DNA from: Bordetella sp. 02P26C-1
GTDB taxonomy: Bacteria; Pseudomonadota; Gammaproteobacteria; Burkholderiales; Burkholderiaceae_B
Assembly: GCF_009763255.1 (NCBI RefSeq)
Contig: NZ_WSJB01000018.1
Span: 186,001-250,000 of the forward strand
DNA length: 64,000 bases
Direction of reading: 5' to 3'
Positions 9,909-19,737 of this stretch are shown piece by piece. Position numbers and translations under genes: made by a program. Within the stretch, counting starts at the first letter, position 1. Each line of letters begins with the position of its first letter. The notes under the pieces were generated by a model that worked only from the letters and a program-made list of their open reading frames with translations, was not told where the DNA came from and searched no databases.

Positions 9909-11576
9909 TTAAAGAGCCAACCATTGGGTTGGATCGACCGGAGTGCCTCGATATCGAATTTCAAAGTATAGGCCCGATTCCACCTGTCCGCCGGTGGAGC
10001 CCACTGTGGCGATGGTGTCGCCCGCCGCAATGGAGTCGCCCACCTGCTTGAGCAGGCTCTGGTTGTAGGCATATACCGTCATATATTGTTTGCCGTGATC
10101 GATGATGATCAGGTTACCAAAGCCGCGCAGCCAATTGGCATAAACCACGGTGCCGGGTGCGACGGCCTTGACTGGCGTGCCGGCCGATGTCCGCAACACG
10201 ATGCCGCGCCAAACACCGCCATCCGGACGATCCACGCCAAATCGGCCTTGCACCGCGCCGCGCACGGGCGGCGTCATGCCATGCCGCAGGCCACCTCCGG
10301 TGACGGGCGGTGGTGGCGCGCTGCGGGCCACGGGCGGCGGGCGACGTTCGGCTTCCGTATCGCCAGCGCTGGTCTCGCTGCGCGCGTCATCGTCTGCCGC
10401 GGTCGCCCGGCTTGGGGACGTGCGGGTCGAGGACGCGCTCGATGTGGCGGCTGGGGCCGGCGTGGGCGCGGTGCGCACCTCGCCAGAACTGACAGGACGC
10501 AAATCGCCGAAATCTCCGAGTGCCACGTTGCCGCGCGCGCGGGCTTGACGCTCCTGCTCGCGTGCGGCTTCGACTTGCTCGCGTGCCAAGGCGGCGGCAC
10601 GCTCGGCTTTTTCGCGCTCGGCCTGCGCGGCGGCACGAGCCTGTTCAGTCTTGGCCGCGAGCGCGGCGCGTTCGGCTTCAGCCTGCGCTTTCGCGGCGGC
10701 CGCGGCACGGGCGGCGGCGGCCTGACGTTCGGCCTCGGCCTTGATGCGAGCTTCTTCGGCAAGCCGCGCCTGCTCGGCCCGGCGCACGGCCTCGGCACGC
10801 AAACGGGCCTCTTCGGCACGCTTGGCGGCGGCGGCTTGCTCGGCAATGGCTTTTTCCAGATCGACAATCAGCGTGGACAAGCGGCTGTCGTCGCGCCCTA
10901 ACTTGCGCGCCTCGGCCCGCTGCGCGGCGATCTGGCCTTCCAGTTCGGCGACCAGGGTGGCGTGCTCGGACTGCTGTTTGACGAGCTCGGTCTTTTGTTT
11001 GGAGGTCTCTTCGACCGTACGCGCGAGGTCCGCGCGGCGCGACTCCGCGCGCTGTTGTAGCGACGCCAGGCGCTCCAGATCGGCGCGCAGGCTCTGGACG
11101 GCCTCGGCGCGGGCGCGCGATACATAGCCCAGGTAACCGAGGTTGCGACCCAATTGTTGAGGATCATCGCCCGATAGCAGGGCGGTCCACGGCGACAAGC
11201 CGCTCGCGTATTGCGTGCGCAGCTGATCGCTTAATTCGCTGCGGCGCTGCTGCAAGGCTTGCTGCTGCGACTGGATTTGTTTTTCCAGGCTGAGCAGATC
11301 GTCTTCGGCCCGATCCTGTTCAGCCTGCAATTCCCTCAAGCGGCGATTGATGCGCGAGATCGAGAGCTCGGAGGCCTTGAGCGAATCCACGGCTTCGCTG
11401 CGCGCGGCCTCGCGGTCCTCCAGCGATTTATGGAGCGCGTCGATCCGATCGCGCAAGGCCGCTTGCTGCCGTTCGGCTTCGGACTGGCGAATTGCCAGAT
11501 CCGAGGGCGCCGCGATGCCCGGCAGTGGGGCCGAGCCCACCACCATCGCCAACAGCAAACCGGCCATCCACCGCAT
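9909..11576 (-). CDS. envC: EnvC-like murein hydrolase activator
   Basis: This is a periplasmic divisome protein that activates N-acetylmuramoyl-L-alanine amidases during septum splitting. The 555-residue product has a signal peptide (residues 1-22) and long coiled coils from about residue 25 to 340, rich in Ala, Glu, Arg and Gln. A low-complexity linker follows, then a LytM/M23 domain over the last 125 residues. The zinc ligands of active M23 peptidases appear lost: the region after GRFG reads GVWRGIVL without the usual His, and YAYNQ replaces the usual YGHN-type motif. That loss is normal for EnvC, which activates but does not cleave. It overlaps no neighbour and sits three bases from gpmA. 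Confidence 0.9.
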   Translation of the reverse strand: MRWMAGLLLAMVVGSAPLPGIAAPSDLAIRQSEAERQQAALRDRIDALHKSLEDREAARSEAVDSLKASELSISRINRRLRELQAEQDRAEDDLLSLEKQIQSQQQALQQRRSELSDQLRTQYASGLSPWTALLSGDDPQQLGRNLGYLGYVSRARAEAVQSLRADLERLASLQQRAESRRADLARTVEETSKQKTELVKQQSEHATLVAELEGQIAAQRAEARKLGRDDSRLSTLIVDLEKAIAEQAAAAKRAEEARLRAEAVRRAEQARLAEEARIKAEAERQAAAARAAAAAKAQAEAERAALAAKTEQARAAAQAEREKAERAAALAREQVEAAREQERQARARGNVALGDFGDLRPVSSGEVRTAPTPAPAATSSASSTRTSPSRATAADDDARSETSAGDTEAERRPPPVARSAPPPPVTGGGLRHGMTPPVRGAVQGRFGVDRPDGGVWRGIVLRTSAGTPVKAVAPGTVVYANWLRGFGNLIIIDHGKQYMTVYAYNQSLLKQVGDSIAAGDTIATVGSTGGQVESGLYFEIRYRGTPVDPTQWLAL

Positions 11577-11579
11577 CTA

Positions 11580-12332
11580 TCAGTCCTTTTTCGCCTTGCC
11601 CTGGGCAGCCACGGCCGCCATCGCGGCTTCGATTTCCGCGGCATCGCCCAGATAGTAATGGCGGATCGGGCGCAGGTCTGCATCCAATTCGTACACGAGG
11701 GGCTGACCGGTCGGGATGTTCAGGCCCACGATGTCGTCATCGGAGATATTGTCCAGATGCTTGATCAGCGCGCGCAGGCTGTTGCCGTGCGCGGCGACCA
11801 GCACGCGGCGTCCGGCGCGGATGGCCGGGGCGATGGAGTCGTTCCAGAACGGCAGCACACGCGCGACGGTGTCTTGCAGGCACTCGGTAGCAGGCAGCTG
11901 ATCGGCCGGGATCTTGGCGTAGCGCTTGTCGAAACGCGGGTGACGTTCATCGTCCAGCGCCAGGGGGTCCGGGGCGATGGCGTACGCACGGCGCCAGATC
12001 AGGACTTGCTCGTCGCCATACTTCGCGGCGGTTTCGGATTTGTTCAGGCCTTGCAGATTGCCGTAGTGGCGCTCGTTCAGACGCCAGCTATTGCCCACCG
12101 GGGTGTACATCGCGTCCATGGCATCCAGCGTGATCCACAGCGTGCGGATGGCGCGCTTGAGGACGGAGGTAAAGGCCACATCGAACTCGAAGCCTTCCTT
12201 CTTGAGCAGCTCACCGGCTTTGCGGGCCTGCTCGCGGCCGGTGTCCGTCAGGTCGACGTCGGTCCAGCCGGTAAAACGGTTTTCAAGGTTCCATTGGCTT
12301 TCGCCGTGACGCATCAAAACGAGTTTGTACAT
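11580..12332 (-). CDS. gpmA: 2,3-bisphosphoglycerate-dependent phosphoglycerate mutase
   Basis: GpmA interconverts 3- and 2-phosphoglycerate in glycolysis and gluconeogenesis. The 250-residue product starts [15 protein letters not shown], where the RHG His is the phospho-acceptor, and carries the second catalytic motif AAHGNSLR near residue 184. The active-site segment [15 protein letters not shown] is near residues 83-97. The start at 12332 matches the family N-terminus; a longer frame to 12422 has no family similarity. It is the first gene of the minus-strand run gpmA-envC-ctpA-moeB. Confidence 0.96.
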   Translation of the reverse strand: MYKLVLMRHGESQWNLENRFTGWTDVDLTDTGREQARKAGELLKKEGFEFDVAFTSVLKRAIRTLWITLDAMDAMYTPVGNSWRLNERHYGNLQGLNKSETAAKYGDEQVLIWRRAYAIAPDPLALDDERHPRFDKRYAKIPADQLPATECLQDTVARVLPFWNDSIAPAIRAGRRVLVAAHGNSLRALIKHLDNISDDDIVGLNIPTGQPLVYELDADLRPIRHYYLGDAAEIEAAMAAVAAQGKAKKD

Positions 12333-12547
12333 GGTTTTTGGCCACCCAAAGGCAGGCTCGTGGTTAATGAATGCGCTCATTTTATAATTGAGCGATTTGC
12401 TCCTGGTTTTTCCCGTCGCCAACCGGGGTCCGGCGCGCGCCTATGGCGCTTTGCCGTGAACCCAGTATGATGCGGGTCCCGATCAGGCTCGCCGTTTCCG
12501 ACGAGTGCTGCGTATTGTGCTAGCTCGTCTCCCTTTGAGGAACCTCT

Positions 12548-12970
12548 GTGGATCTTCTGCAATTCTTGGTAGCTAAAGAAAACATTTTCATCGTCGCGGT
12601 CGCCGTGGTCTCCGGCGTGCTGTTGGCGTTCCCGTCGCTGCGTAAAGGCCGTGGCGGCAAGGGCCTGTCCACGGCCGAAGCCATTCAGCTGATCAACCAA
12701 CGCCAAGGGGTTTGGGTCGATGTGCGCCCCGCCGAACAATTCCGCGCCGGACATATCGCACAGGCACGCAGCTTGCCAGCTGCCGAAATCGAGCAAAAAG
12801 CCAGCGCGCTGCCGAAAAACAAGCCGCTATTGCTCGTTTGCGAAACGGGCCGCGATTCCAATCGCATTGCTGCTCGTCTGCGCGCCCTGGGCTTTGCCGA
12901 CGTCTCTGTTCTCGAAGGCGGCATGCGTGCCTGGACCGGAGCCGGCCTGCCCGTCACCCAGAAACCTTAA
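12548..12970 (+). CDS. Membrane-anchored rhodanese-like sulfurtransferase
   Basis: This is a single-domain rhodanese with an N-terminal membrane anchor at about residues 12-30. The active-site loop CETGRDS near residues 100-106 carries the persulfide-forming Cys, and VDVRPAEQFRAGHI near residues 57-70 is the CH2A-type motif. It has 140 residues and uses a GTG start preceded by TTGAGGAACC. It lies 10 bases before grxC, and secB and gpsA follow. This order (rhodanese, glutaredoxin, SecB, GpsA) is the one also known from gammaproteobacteria. Confidence 0.92.
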   Translation: MDLLQFLVAKENIFIVAVAVVSGVLLAFPSLRKGRGGKGLSTAEAIQLINQRQGVWVDVRPAEQFRAGHIAQARSLPAAEIEQKASALPKNKPLLLVCETGRDSNRIAARLRALGFADVSVLEGGMRAWTGAGLPVTQKP

Positions 12971-12980
12971 GGAGCCTCGC

Positions 12981-13238
12981 ATGACCAAAGTCGTGATGTA
13001 TGCCAAGGATTACTGCCCCTACTGCTCGCGCGCCAAGGCCTTGCTGACCGAACGCGGCGTGACGGACCTGGAGATCATCCACATCGATCAGGATCCCGCC
13101 CAGCGCGACGTCATGATCGAGCGCACCGGTCGCCGCACCGTGCCGCAGATCTTTATCGGCGAAAAACATGTGGGTGGCTGCGATGACCTCATCGCGCTGG
13201 ACCGCTCGGGTGGCCTCGTGCCCCTGCTCAACGGCTGA
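12981..13238 (+). CDS. grxC: Glutaredoxin 3
   Basis: This is a small dithiol glutaredoxin that reduces protein disulfides with glutathione. The 85-residue product carries the active site CPYC at residues 11-14, the cis-Pro motif RTVPQIFIG near residues 52-60 and the glutathione-binding GGCDDL near residues 65-70. The ATG at 12981 follows an AAGGAGCC box. It is the second gene of the plus-strand series shared with secB. Confidence 0.95.
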   Translation: MTKVVMYAKDYCPYCSRAKALLTERGVTDLEIIHIDQDPAQRDVMIERTGRRTVPQIFIGEKHVGGCDDLIALDRSGGLVPLLNG

Positions 13239-13289
13239 CGGCCCGCGCCGAAAGCCTTTCTATTTGCTCACTCCTAACCGGAATTACTC

Positions 13290-13823
13290 ATGGCTGAACA
13301 GGATCAAAACACCCAGCAGACAGGCGAACAAGCCCCTGCGTTCAACATGCAGCGCGTCTACCTGAAAGACCTGTCTGTGGAAATGCCCAACGCCCCGCAC
13401 GTGTTCCTGGAACAAGAACAGCCGCAAGTCGAGGTCAGCATCAACGTGGGCGGTCAGCGTCTGGCCGAAACGATTTTCGAATCGACCGTGACCGCCACCG
13501 TCACCACCCGCGTCAACGACAAGGTCATGTACCTGGTCGAAGGCACGCAAGCCGGTATCTTTGAACTGGCCAACATCCCGGCCGAGCAAATGGATCCGCT
13601 GTTGGGCATCGTGTGCCCGACCATGCTGTATCCCTACCTGCGCGCCAACATCGCCGATGCGATCACGCGCACCTCGCTGCCCGCCCTGCACCTGGCCGAA
13701 GTGAACTTCCAGGCCTTGTACGAGCAGCGCATCGCCGAGCTGGCGCAGCAGCAGCAACAACAAGGCAACGCTAACGGCGCGGATTCGGGCATCATCCTGC
13801 CCCCGGGCGCAACCCGCCAATAA
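13290..13823 (+). CDS. secB: Protein-export chaperone SecB
   Basis: SecB holds preproteins unfolded in the cytosol and hands them to SecA. The 177-residue acidic product includes the conserved [16 protein letters not shown] segment near residues 20-35 and the family core [18 protein letters not shown] near residues 111-128. A Gln-rich stretch (QQQQQQ-like) lies near the C-terminus. It follows grxC by 51 bases and precedes gpsA by 13 bases. Confidence 0.97.
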   Translation: MAEQDQNTQQTGEQAPAFNMQRVYLKDLSVEMPNAPHVFLEQEQPQVEVSINVGGQRLAETIFESTVTATVTTRVNDKVMYLVEGTQAGIFELANIPAEQMDPLLGIVCPTMLYPYLRANIADAITRTSLPALHLAEVNFQALYEQRIAELAQQQQQQGNANGADSGIILPPGATRQ

Positions 13824-13836
13824 TTCCGCTGTCACG

Positions 13837-14877
13837 ATGACCCCGCCGTCCGTTCCTCTGAACATCGCCGTTCTCGGCGCGGGCAGCTGGGGCACGGCGC
13901 TGGCCGCCGCGGCCAGCCGCCGCCATCTGACCACCCTGTGGGCGCGTGACGCCGCACAGGCGCAGGCAATGGCGCAATCGCACGAAAACGCGCGCTATCT
14001 CCCCGATATCGCCTTGCCCGGTTCGTTGGCGATCACGCACGAGCTGGACGCGGCTCTTGCGCCGCTGGCTGCCGCACCCGAGCAATCGCTGATCATCCTC
14101 GGTGTGCCCGTGGCCGGCCTCGATAGTATTTGCCGCGAACTGGCCAACCGCTTAACCGCGCTGAATTTACACAACGTCCCGGTCGTCTGGACCTGTAAGG
14201 GGTTCGAGGCCGAAACGGCCCGCCTTCCGCATGAAATGGTGGTGGAGACCTTGGGCCGCGCCGGCATCCCGGGCGGCGTCTTGTCAGGGCCGTCCTTCGC
14301 ACGGGAAGTCGCGCAAGGTCTGCCCGTGGCGCTGACTGTCGCCAGCGTCCATGAAAATGTCCGACTTGCCACCACCACGGCTTTGCATGGCGGCGCCGTA
14401 CGCGTGTATTCCAGCACGGACATCGTCGGCGTCGAACTGGGCGGCGCGCTGAAAAACGTCATCGCCGTGGCTTGCGGCATTGCCGACGGCCTGGCGCTGG
14501 GCACCAACGCCCGTGCCGCGCTGATCACGCGCGGCCTGGCGGAAATGAGCCGATTCGGCGTGGCGCTAGGCGCTCAACCCGAAACCTTTGCCGGCCTGAC
14601 CGGCTTGGGCGATTTAGTGCTGACCGCGACCGGCGAACTCTCGCGCAATCGGCGCGTCGGTCTGGAAATCGGTGCCGGACGCAAGCTCGCCGACATCCTC
14701 GCCAGCGGCATGACTGCCGAGGGGGTGCGCTGCGCGCGCGCCGCGCTGCAGCGCGCCCAGTCGCTCGGCGTCGAGCTGCCCATCACCGAAGCCGTCTGCG
14801 CCGTGCTGTTCGACGGCGTCGCTCCTGTTACTGCCGTCTCTGCGCTCCTGGCGCGCGAAGCCCGCCTGGAAACCTGA
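13837..14877 (+). CDS. gpsA: Glycerol-3-phosphate dehydrogenase [NAD(P)+]
   Basis: GpsA makes sn-glycerol 3-phosphate from dihydroxyacetone phosphate for phospholipid synthesis. The 346-residue product has the N-terminal Rossmann motif [12 protein letters not shown] at residues 10-21, the segment [12 protein letters not shown] near residue 150 and the substrate motif [15 protein letters not shown] near residues 199-213. The C-terminal catalytic region includes [12 protein letters not shown] near residue 253. It is translated 13 bases after secB. Confidence 0.96.
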   Translation: MTPPSVPLNIAVLGAGSWGTALAAAASRRHLTTLWARDAAQAQAMAQSHENARYLPDIALPGSLAITHELDAALAPLAAAPEQSLIILGVPVAGLDSICRELANRLTALNLHNVPVVWTCKGFEAETARLPHEMVVETLGRAGIPGGVLSGPSFAREVAQGLPVALTVASVHENVRLATTTALHGGAVRVYSSTDIVGVELGGALKNVIAVACGIADGLALGTNARAALITRGLAEMSRFGVALGAQPETFAGLTGLGDLVLTATGELSRNRRVGLEIGAGRKLADILASGMTAEGVRCARAALQRAQSLGVELPITEAVCAVLFDGVAPVTAVSALLAREARLET

Positions 14878-14949
14878 TTCCCGATGCACACGCGCGACCG
14901 CGAGTGCGCTACGCTTCTTTACCCCTCTATCGACTAGAAAGAGTCCAAC

Positions 14950-15945
14950 ATGTCCATCGCCCGATCATCACGTATCGGTGCCGCGTTGCGCGGCCTCGTT
15001 TTCCTCTTGGGCGCCGCGCTGGTGCCCGCCGCCGCGCAGGCGGAATGGCCCGAGCGCCCCATTCACGTGGTCGTGCCCTACCCGCCCGGTTCCTCTCCGG
15101 ACCTGCTCGCGCGCACCATCGCCGCCCCCCTGTCAAAGGCCCTGGGTCAACCCATCGTCGTGGATAACAAGCCGGGCGCAGGCGGCAACATCGGCACCCG
15201 CATGGTCGCCAAGGGCACGCCGGATGGCTACACGCTCGTCTACACCATCAATGGCCCGCTCGTCACCGCGCCCGAGCTGTACAAAAACACGCTGGGCTAC
15301 GACCCGCTGACGGATTTGCAGCCCATCACCCTGGTTGCCACCAGCCCCAACGTGCTGACGGTGCCGGCAGCGCTACCCGTCGAGAACGTGGAGGACTTCG
15401 TCAAACTCGCCCGCGAACGTCAAGGCGCGCTGAACTATGGCTCGGTCGGACCTGGCAGTTCCGCCCACCTGGCCATGGAAATGTTCAAAAGCGAGGCCGG
15501 CATCGAGCTGGAGCAAATCCCCTATTCCGGTTTCCCGCAAGTGATCAGCGCCATCATCGCCGGCGACGTGCAAGCAGGCTTCATGGTCCCCGCGATTGCC
15601 ATGCCCCAAGTGCAAAGCGGTAAAGTGAAAGCCCTGGCCATCACCAGCCTGGAACCCAGCCCCTCGCTGCCCGGCATCCCGACGATGGACAAGCAAGGGT
15701 ATCCCGGCTTTGAAGCCATCTCGTGGAACGCGATCCTGGCCCCGGCCGGCACACCCGCGCCCATTGTGGAGCGCTTGAATCGCGAACTGGCGCAGATCAT
15801 TAACAGCGACACCGTGCGCGAGCAGCTGGCCAAGCAATACTTCACCGCCGCGCCGTCCACGCCGGCCGAGCTGACCGAACGTATTCGCAAGGATCAGGCA
15901 AACTGGAATGCGGTGATCAAGCGCTTGGGCTTGTCGCTGGATTGA
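14950..15945 (+). CDS. Bug-family (TctC-type) periplasmic solute receptor
   Basis: This is a periplasmic receptor for small carboxylates of the Bug family, which is greatly expanded in Bordetella and its relatives. The 331-residue protein has a Sec signal peptide ending near AQAEWP (cleavage about residue 32) and the family motif VVPYPPGSSPDLLAR near residues 39-53. The segment NKPGAGGNIGTRMVA follows near residues 75-89. No TctA/TctB genes lie beside it, which is usual for orphan Bug receptors. It is 72 bases after gpsA, with an AGAAAGAGT stretch before the ATG. The ligand is unknown. Confidence 0.9.
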   Translation: MSIARSSRIGAALRGLVFLLGAALVPAAAQAEWPERPIHVVVPYPPGSSPDLLARTIAAPLSKALGQPIVVDNKPGAGGNIGTRMVAKGTPDGYTLVYTINGPLVTAPELYKNTLGYDPLTDLQPITLVATSPNVLTVPAALPVENVEDFVKLARERQGALNYGSVGPGSSAHLAMEMFKSEAGIELEQIPYSGFPQVISAIIAGDVQAGFMVPAIAMPQVQSGKVKALAITSLEPSPSLPGIPTMDKQGYPGFEAISWNAILAPAGTPAPIVERLNRELAQIINSDTVREQLAKQYFTAAPSTPAELTERIRKDQANWNAVIKRLGLSLD

Positions 15946-15955
15946 TCGCTGATTC

Positions 15956-15977
15956 GGGGCGTCCGCTCAGACGCCCC
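15956..15977. terminator. Hairpin between convergent Bug and trmL genes
   Basis: GGGGCGTC at 15956-15963 pairs perfectly with GACGCCCC at 15970-15977 over a 6-base loop. The loop contains the trmL stop codon. It lies between convergent genes and could act in both directions, but no T-run is present. Confidence 0.45.
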
Positions 15978-16437
15978 CGGCGTAGCCGTTCTGCCGCCAG
16001 GCTTCGAACACGGTGATCGCCACGGCGTTCGACAGGTTCAGACTGCGCTGCCCGGGCCGCATCGGCAAACGGATGCGCTCGTCCTCGCCGAACGTGGCCA
16101 GCTGTTCGGCCGATAAACCGGCCGTCTCCCGGCCGAACACAAATACATCGCCGGGCGTAAACGCCACCTCGGCCACCGTGCGGTGCGCGCGGGTAGTCAA
16201 GGCGAAACACCGATCTAGCGGAGCACCGGTCGCCGCCAAGGCCTCGTCGAGCGAGTCATGGACCTGCACCGGTTGCCACTCGTGATAGTCCAAGCCGGCG
16301 CGCTTTAACCGTGCGTCATCCAAATCGAATCCCAGCGGCCGCACCAGATGCAGCTGGGCGCCCGTGTTGGCGCACAAACGGATGACGTTGCCGGTATTCG
16401 GCGGAATTTCGGGGCAGACAAGTACGACGTGGAACAT
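15967..16437 (-). CDS. trmL: tRNA (cytidine/uridine-2'-O-)-methyltransferase TrmL
   Basis: TrmL is a SPOUT-class enzyme that 2'-O-methylates the wobble base of tRNA-Leu. The 156-residue product is the usual family length. Visible motifs are PEIPPNTGNVIRL near residues 9-21, the knot segment FGRETAGL near residue 102 and the C-terminal LPMRPGQRSLNLSNAVAI near residues 121-138. The ATG at 16437 has an AGGA box 8 bases upstream; an ATG nine bases further upstream is possible. It is convergent with the Bug gene. Confidence 0.94.
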   Translation of the reverse strand: MFHVVLVCPEIPPNTGNVIRLCANTGAQLHLVRPLGFDLDDARLKRAGLDYHEWQPVQVHDSLDEALAATGAPLDRCFALTTRAHRTVAEVAFTPGDVFVFGRETAGLSAEQLATFGEDERIRLPMRPGQRSLNLSNAVAITVFEAWRQNGYAGGV

Positions 16438-16567
16438 GAATTTCATCCTGGCGCAGCCACCCATGCGGCGCGCGAAGCCGTTATTTTGCCAGGGACCGGC
16501 GGCTGGCGCCCTGGGCTGGCACCACGTACCCAAAAGTGATCTTTACCTCTTTGCGAAGATACGGGCG

Positions 16568-17380
16568 CTATTGCGGTGCGGCGGCCTCCGCCCCATCCGT
16601 CGGTGGCTGACGCCAGGGCGTGCGCGCCGCCACCAGGACCACGACCCGCGCGGCCCCCGCGCGTAGCAATGCCGCGGACGCCGCATTGACCGTCGCTCCC
16701 GTCGTCATGACGTCATCGACCAAGCCCACCGACCAGCCCTCCAGACGCCCCACCGTCTCGAACAAGCCTTGCGCCGCCAAATGCCGCGCGGCGCGGCCAC
16801 TGTAAGCCTGACGCGGCCCCTCGCGTCGGCGACGCAATACATCCCGTCGCACCGGCAGGTGAAGTTCGGCGCCGAGACTCGCCGCCAATTCTCCAGCGGG
16901 ATTAAAGCCGCGTCGGCGCAACGAGGCGGCGCTGGAGGGTATGGGCACAAGAACGCTTGCTGAAGCAGATGTAGATCCTTGCCATGGGCTCAAGCCGCCC
17001 GCGTGTGCCACAGCCTGCGCAAGCAAATGGGCAAGCGTGGTGCTCAGGCCGAAACGATGCTCGGTTTTATACCGCGCGATCAAGCTATCAAACGGCGCCT
17101 CATAATCGAACGCCGCGATGACACTCTCGAAGTTCGGGGTCACCGCCGCGCACGCGCGGCAAACCAGCGTGCCCGCCGTACCCCGCTGGGCACACCGCGC
17201 GCATCGCGGGCCTGCCTCACGCATCGCCTGCGTGATGTCATGCGCGCATCCCGCACAGAGCCGCGCTCCCGCAGCCTTGCCTTCACATAGCGGACAATCC
17301 GTGGGAATCCAGTCGCGCCACCCTCGCACCATACGACGCCAAAAGAACATCCCCCGCGAATCGGCAATAATGGATAGCAT
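16568..17380 (-). CDS. comF: ComF-family phosphoribosyltransferase-like protein
   Basis: ComF/GntX-family proteins are linked to DNA uptake and share a phosphoribosyltransferase fold. The 270-residue product has N-terminal zinc-binding Cys pairs (CPLC, CAGC, CARC near residues 29-62) and a second pair CRAC near residue 75. The PRPP-binding motif VGLVDDVMTTGATV is near residues 221-234. The ATG at 17380 is backed by an AGGA box 9 bases upstream. It is divergent from the methyltransferase gene at 17456. Confidence 0.9.
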   Translation of the reverse strand: MLSIIADSRGMFFWRRMVRGWRDWIPTDCPLCEGKAAGARLCAGCAHDITQAMREAGPRCARCAQRGTAGTLVCRACAAVTPNFESVIAAFDYEAPFDSLIARYKTEHRFGLSTTLAHLLAQAVAHAGGLSPWQGSTSASASVLVPIPSSAASLRRRGFNPAGELAASLGAELHLPVRRDVLRRRREGPRQAYSGRAARHLAAQGLFETVGRLEGWSVGLVDDVMTTGATVNAASAALLRAGAARVVVLVAARTPWRQPPTDGAEAAAPQ

Positions 17381-17455
17381 TCCCGCTGTTCCTTTTAACT
17401 GAACAGCATCATCACACCACGATTTTCGGCGCTGCCCACCGGTAGCGCGACATTC

Positions 17456-18388
17456 ATGTCACACCCTTCTTCCAGCGCTCCCCCGACCTTGCCGCTCGTG
17501 CCCGCGCACGTCGCGCTACAGTTTTCGCGCCGTGGGGATTTGTCCGAGGCTCAGTTCCTCTATGGCGAGATCGCACGCCGCATGCTCGGTCGCTTGCAGT
17601 ACATCCGCCTGCAACCCGCCGCCTTGCTGGACGCCGGCTGCGGCGCGGGTGACAACCTGCCTTTGCTGCGCGAACGATATCCAGACGCCGCCTACACCGG
17701 CCTGGACCTGAGCGCGGCATTGCTCGCCCACGCCCGCGCGCGCCATGCGCCCGGCGGCATGTCAGCTTGGTTGAACAAACTGGTAGGGCGCGGTCAAGCC
17801 GCGCCTCAATTCCTGCAAGCTGACCTGGCCGAGACCGGCCTCGCTCCCGAAACCCTGGACCTGGTGTGGTCCAACCTCGCCATGCACTGGCACCCTGCCC
17901 CCCACGCCGTACTAGGCGAGTGGAGACGCGTGCTCAAGGTCGGCGGCTTGGCCATGTTCTCCTGTCTCGGGCCGGCCACGCTACGCGAACTGCGACAGGC
18001 GTTGGTCGACGCCGGTTTGCGCACCGCCACACCTTCGTTCGTCGATATGCACGACTTCGGCGACTTGCTCGTGGAAAACGGTTTTTCAGATCCGGTCATG
18101 GATCAGGAAACGCTGACGCTGACTTACCGCACCCCGCAGCGCCTACTCGAAGACGTGCGCGCGCTGGGCGGCAACCCTGCGCGCGAGCGACGCGGCGGCT
18201 TGGTCGGACGCGATTGGCTACACCGCCTGCACGCCGCGCTCGAAGCGCAGCGCAACGCCGATGGCGTGATTCCCCTGACAATAGAGGTGTCCTACGGTCA
18301 TGCGTGGCGTGCCGCAGCCCGCCGGGCCGCTCCGAACGAGACCCGGTTGTCGGTGAGCGCGATCGGCGGCCGCCGTGCCGGCGGCTGA
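17456..18388 (+). CDS. bioC: BioC-like SAM-dependent methyltransferase
   Basis: This is a class I methyltransferase resembling malonyl-ACP O-methyltransferase BioC, which masks malonyl thioesters to start pimelate synthesis for biotin. The 310-residue product carries the SAM motif LLDAGCGAGDNLPLL near residues 60-74, GLDLSAALLAHAR near residues 82-94, and the post-motif VWSNLAMHWHPAPHAVLGEWRRVLK-type region near residues 139-163. The WSNLAMHW pattern is typical of BioC. No other biotin gene is adjacent, so the role rests on similarity alone. It is divergent from comF. Confidence 0.75.
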   Translation: MSHPSSSAPPTLPLVPAHVALQFSRRGDLSEAQFLYGEIARRMLGRLQYIRLQPAALLDAGCGAGDNLPLLRERYPDAAYTGLDLSAALLAHARARHAPGGMSAWLNKLVGRGQAAPQFLQADLAETGLAPETLDLVWSNLAMHWHPAPHAVLGEWRRVLKVGGLAMFSCLGPATLRELRQALVDAGLRTATPSFVDMHDFGDLLVENGFSDPVMDQETLTLTYRTPQRLLEDVRALGGNPARERRGGLVGRDWLHRLHAALEAQRNADGVIPLTIEVSYGHAWRAAARRAAPNETRLSVSAIGGRRAGG

Positions 18389-18409
18389 GCCACGCCCAAG
18401 CTGACCCGC

Positions 18410-19657
18410 TTAATGCAACCTGTCGGCGTTCCAGCCGGCGTTCAGCCCGGGCTCTGGCGTGGCCAGCGCTTGAACATCGCCCATCATCGGCACCGACGTC
18501 GCGCGGATACGGCGGCGCGGCACTTCCGTCGATGCGCTGACATCGCGCTCGCCGCGCCAGAGTCGCGTCATGGATTCCACCACCGTCGGCAAATCTCGCA
18601 CGCGGTGGAACTGACCGCGCAGCCAACGCGCATCATTGCCATTGCGCAGCGCCTCGTCGCGCAACTGGCCAAGCATGTCGCCCGTGCCCAGTTCCTCGGC
18701 GATCGGCTCGAGCTTGCGGAACAGCTCTCTGGCATGATCGATCAAACGCACGCGCTGTCCGCCGGCCGTGACATAGCTGCCCTGCAAGCCAAACCGGCAG
18801 GCCTGGAAGTGATTGCTACGATAGGCCAGCCACGCGCTCGCCGCGGGCTGGGGTTCGCGCGTCACCAGCACCGACAGCGCTTGTGCAAACGCCGCCAGCT
18901 GGCACGCGCGTTCCACCGTGAGCGGCGTATCGCAGACCCGGATTTCCACCGTCCCGAATTCAGGCTTGGGGCGGACATCCCAGTAAAGATCCTTGATGCT
19001 CTCGGCTAATCCGCTATGACGCAGCTGCGCCATATAAGCCTCGAACTGATACCAGTCAGTCACCTCCGGCGGCATATGGCCAGCCAGCGGGAAACTGCTG
19101 ACCGCGTTGAGCCGGCAGCATGAGAAAAGCGTATCCACGCCCTCGTAATAGGGCGAAGACGCCGACAGCGCAATGAAATGGGGAATATAGGGAGACAAGC
19201 CCTGTACCATCCGGACCGCGGCGTCGCCCGAGTTCACGCCCAAATGGATATGCTGTCCAAACACCGTGAACTGCCGCGCCAGATAGCCATACATTTCGGC
19301 CAGATACTGAAAACGCGGCGTATCGGAAATCGAACGGTCCTGCCAGCGCATAAAGGGATGCGCGCCGCCACCGGCGACCGAGACACCTACCGCGTCGGCG
19401 GCCTCGCATAAGACGTCGCGCATTTCACGCATCTCAGCCAGCAGGCCCACGGGATGTTCATGCACCGACGAGTTCAATTCAATCATTGAACGCGTGATCT
19501 CGGGTTTGATCCGATCCGCGAGAGGGTGATTGCTCAGTTGCACCAGTAATTCGTCCGCGGCAGCAGTCAAATCAAAAGTACGTGGGTTGATGAGCTGCAG
19601 TTCCAACTCAATGCCGAGCGAATTCGAGGCGGACGAGACGAACGGAATTTGATCCAT
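18410..19657 (-). CDS. ybdK: YbdK-type carboxylate-amine ligase (GCS2 family)
   Basis: This is a glutamate-cysteine ligase 2 family protein with weak glutamate-cysteine ligase activity known in E. coli YbdK. It has 415 residues from the ATG at 19657, which has an AAGGAG box 6 bases upstream. Visible motifs are [16 protein letters not shown] near residues 15-30, VAGGGAHPF near residue 94, the active-site [10 protein letters not shown] near residue 124 and [13 protein letters not shown] near residue 237. The 5' leader holds a GC-rich inverted-repeat region. It is convergent with the methyltransferase gene. Confidence 0.9.
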   Translation of the reverse strand: MDQIPFVSSASNSLGIELELQLINPRTFDLTAAADELLVQLSNHPLADRIKPEITRSMIELNSSVHEHPVGLLAEMREMRDVLCEAADAVGVSVAGGGAHPFMRWQDRSISDTPRFQYLAEMYGYLARQFTVFGQHIHLGVNSGDAAVRMVQGLSPYIPHFIALSASSPYYEGVDTLFSCCRLNAVSSFPLAGHMPPEVTDWYQFEAYMAQLRHSGLAESIKDLYWDVRPKPEFGTVEIRVCDTPLTVERACQLAAFAQALSVLVTREPQPAASAWLAYRSNHFQACRFGLQGSYVTAGGQRVRLIDHARELFRKLEPIAEELGTGDMLGQLRDEALRNGNDARWLRGQFHRVRDLPTVVESMTRLWRGERDVSASTEVPRRRIRATSVPMMGDVQALATPEPGLNAGWNADRLH

Positions 19658-19685
19658 CTCTGACTCCTTATTTAGTTGTAGGGAT

Positions 19686-19737
19686 GCGCCATTCGGCCTG
19701 GAAGCCCGGCAACCTCCCGGGGTGGCGCTAGATGGCG
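19686..19737 (-). promoter_or_regulatory. Structured leader of ybdK with competing stems
   Basis: On the minus strand this leader lies about 30-80 bases before the ybdK start. GCGCCA (19686-19691, plus coordinates) can pair with TGGCGC at 19723-19728. The overlapping CGCCAT (19687-19692) can pair instead with ATGGCG at 19732-19737. Both are perfect 6-bp alternatives, and a GC-rich core lies between them. This could be a regulatory RNA or a chance palindrome. I do not recognise a known riboswitch class in this orientation. Confidence 0.35.

Noticed and set aside
8356-9912. Long plus-strand frame (518 codons) opposite ctpA
   Set aside because: Antisense to a well-supported protease gene and without recognisable domains.
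11259-12470. Plus-strand frame (403 codons) opposite gpmA and envC
   Set aside because: Antisense to two clear genes, with low-complexity composition typical of reverse-frame GC-rich DNA.
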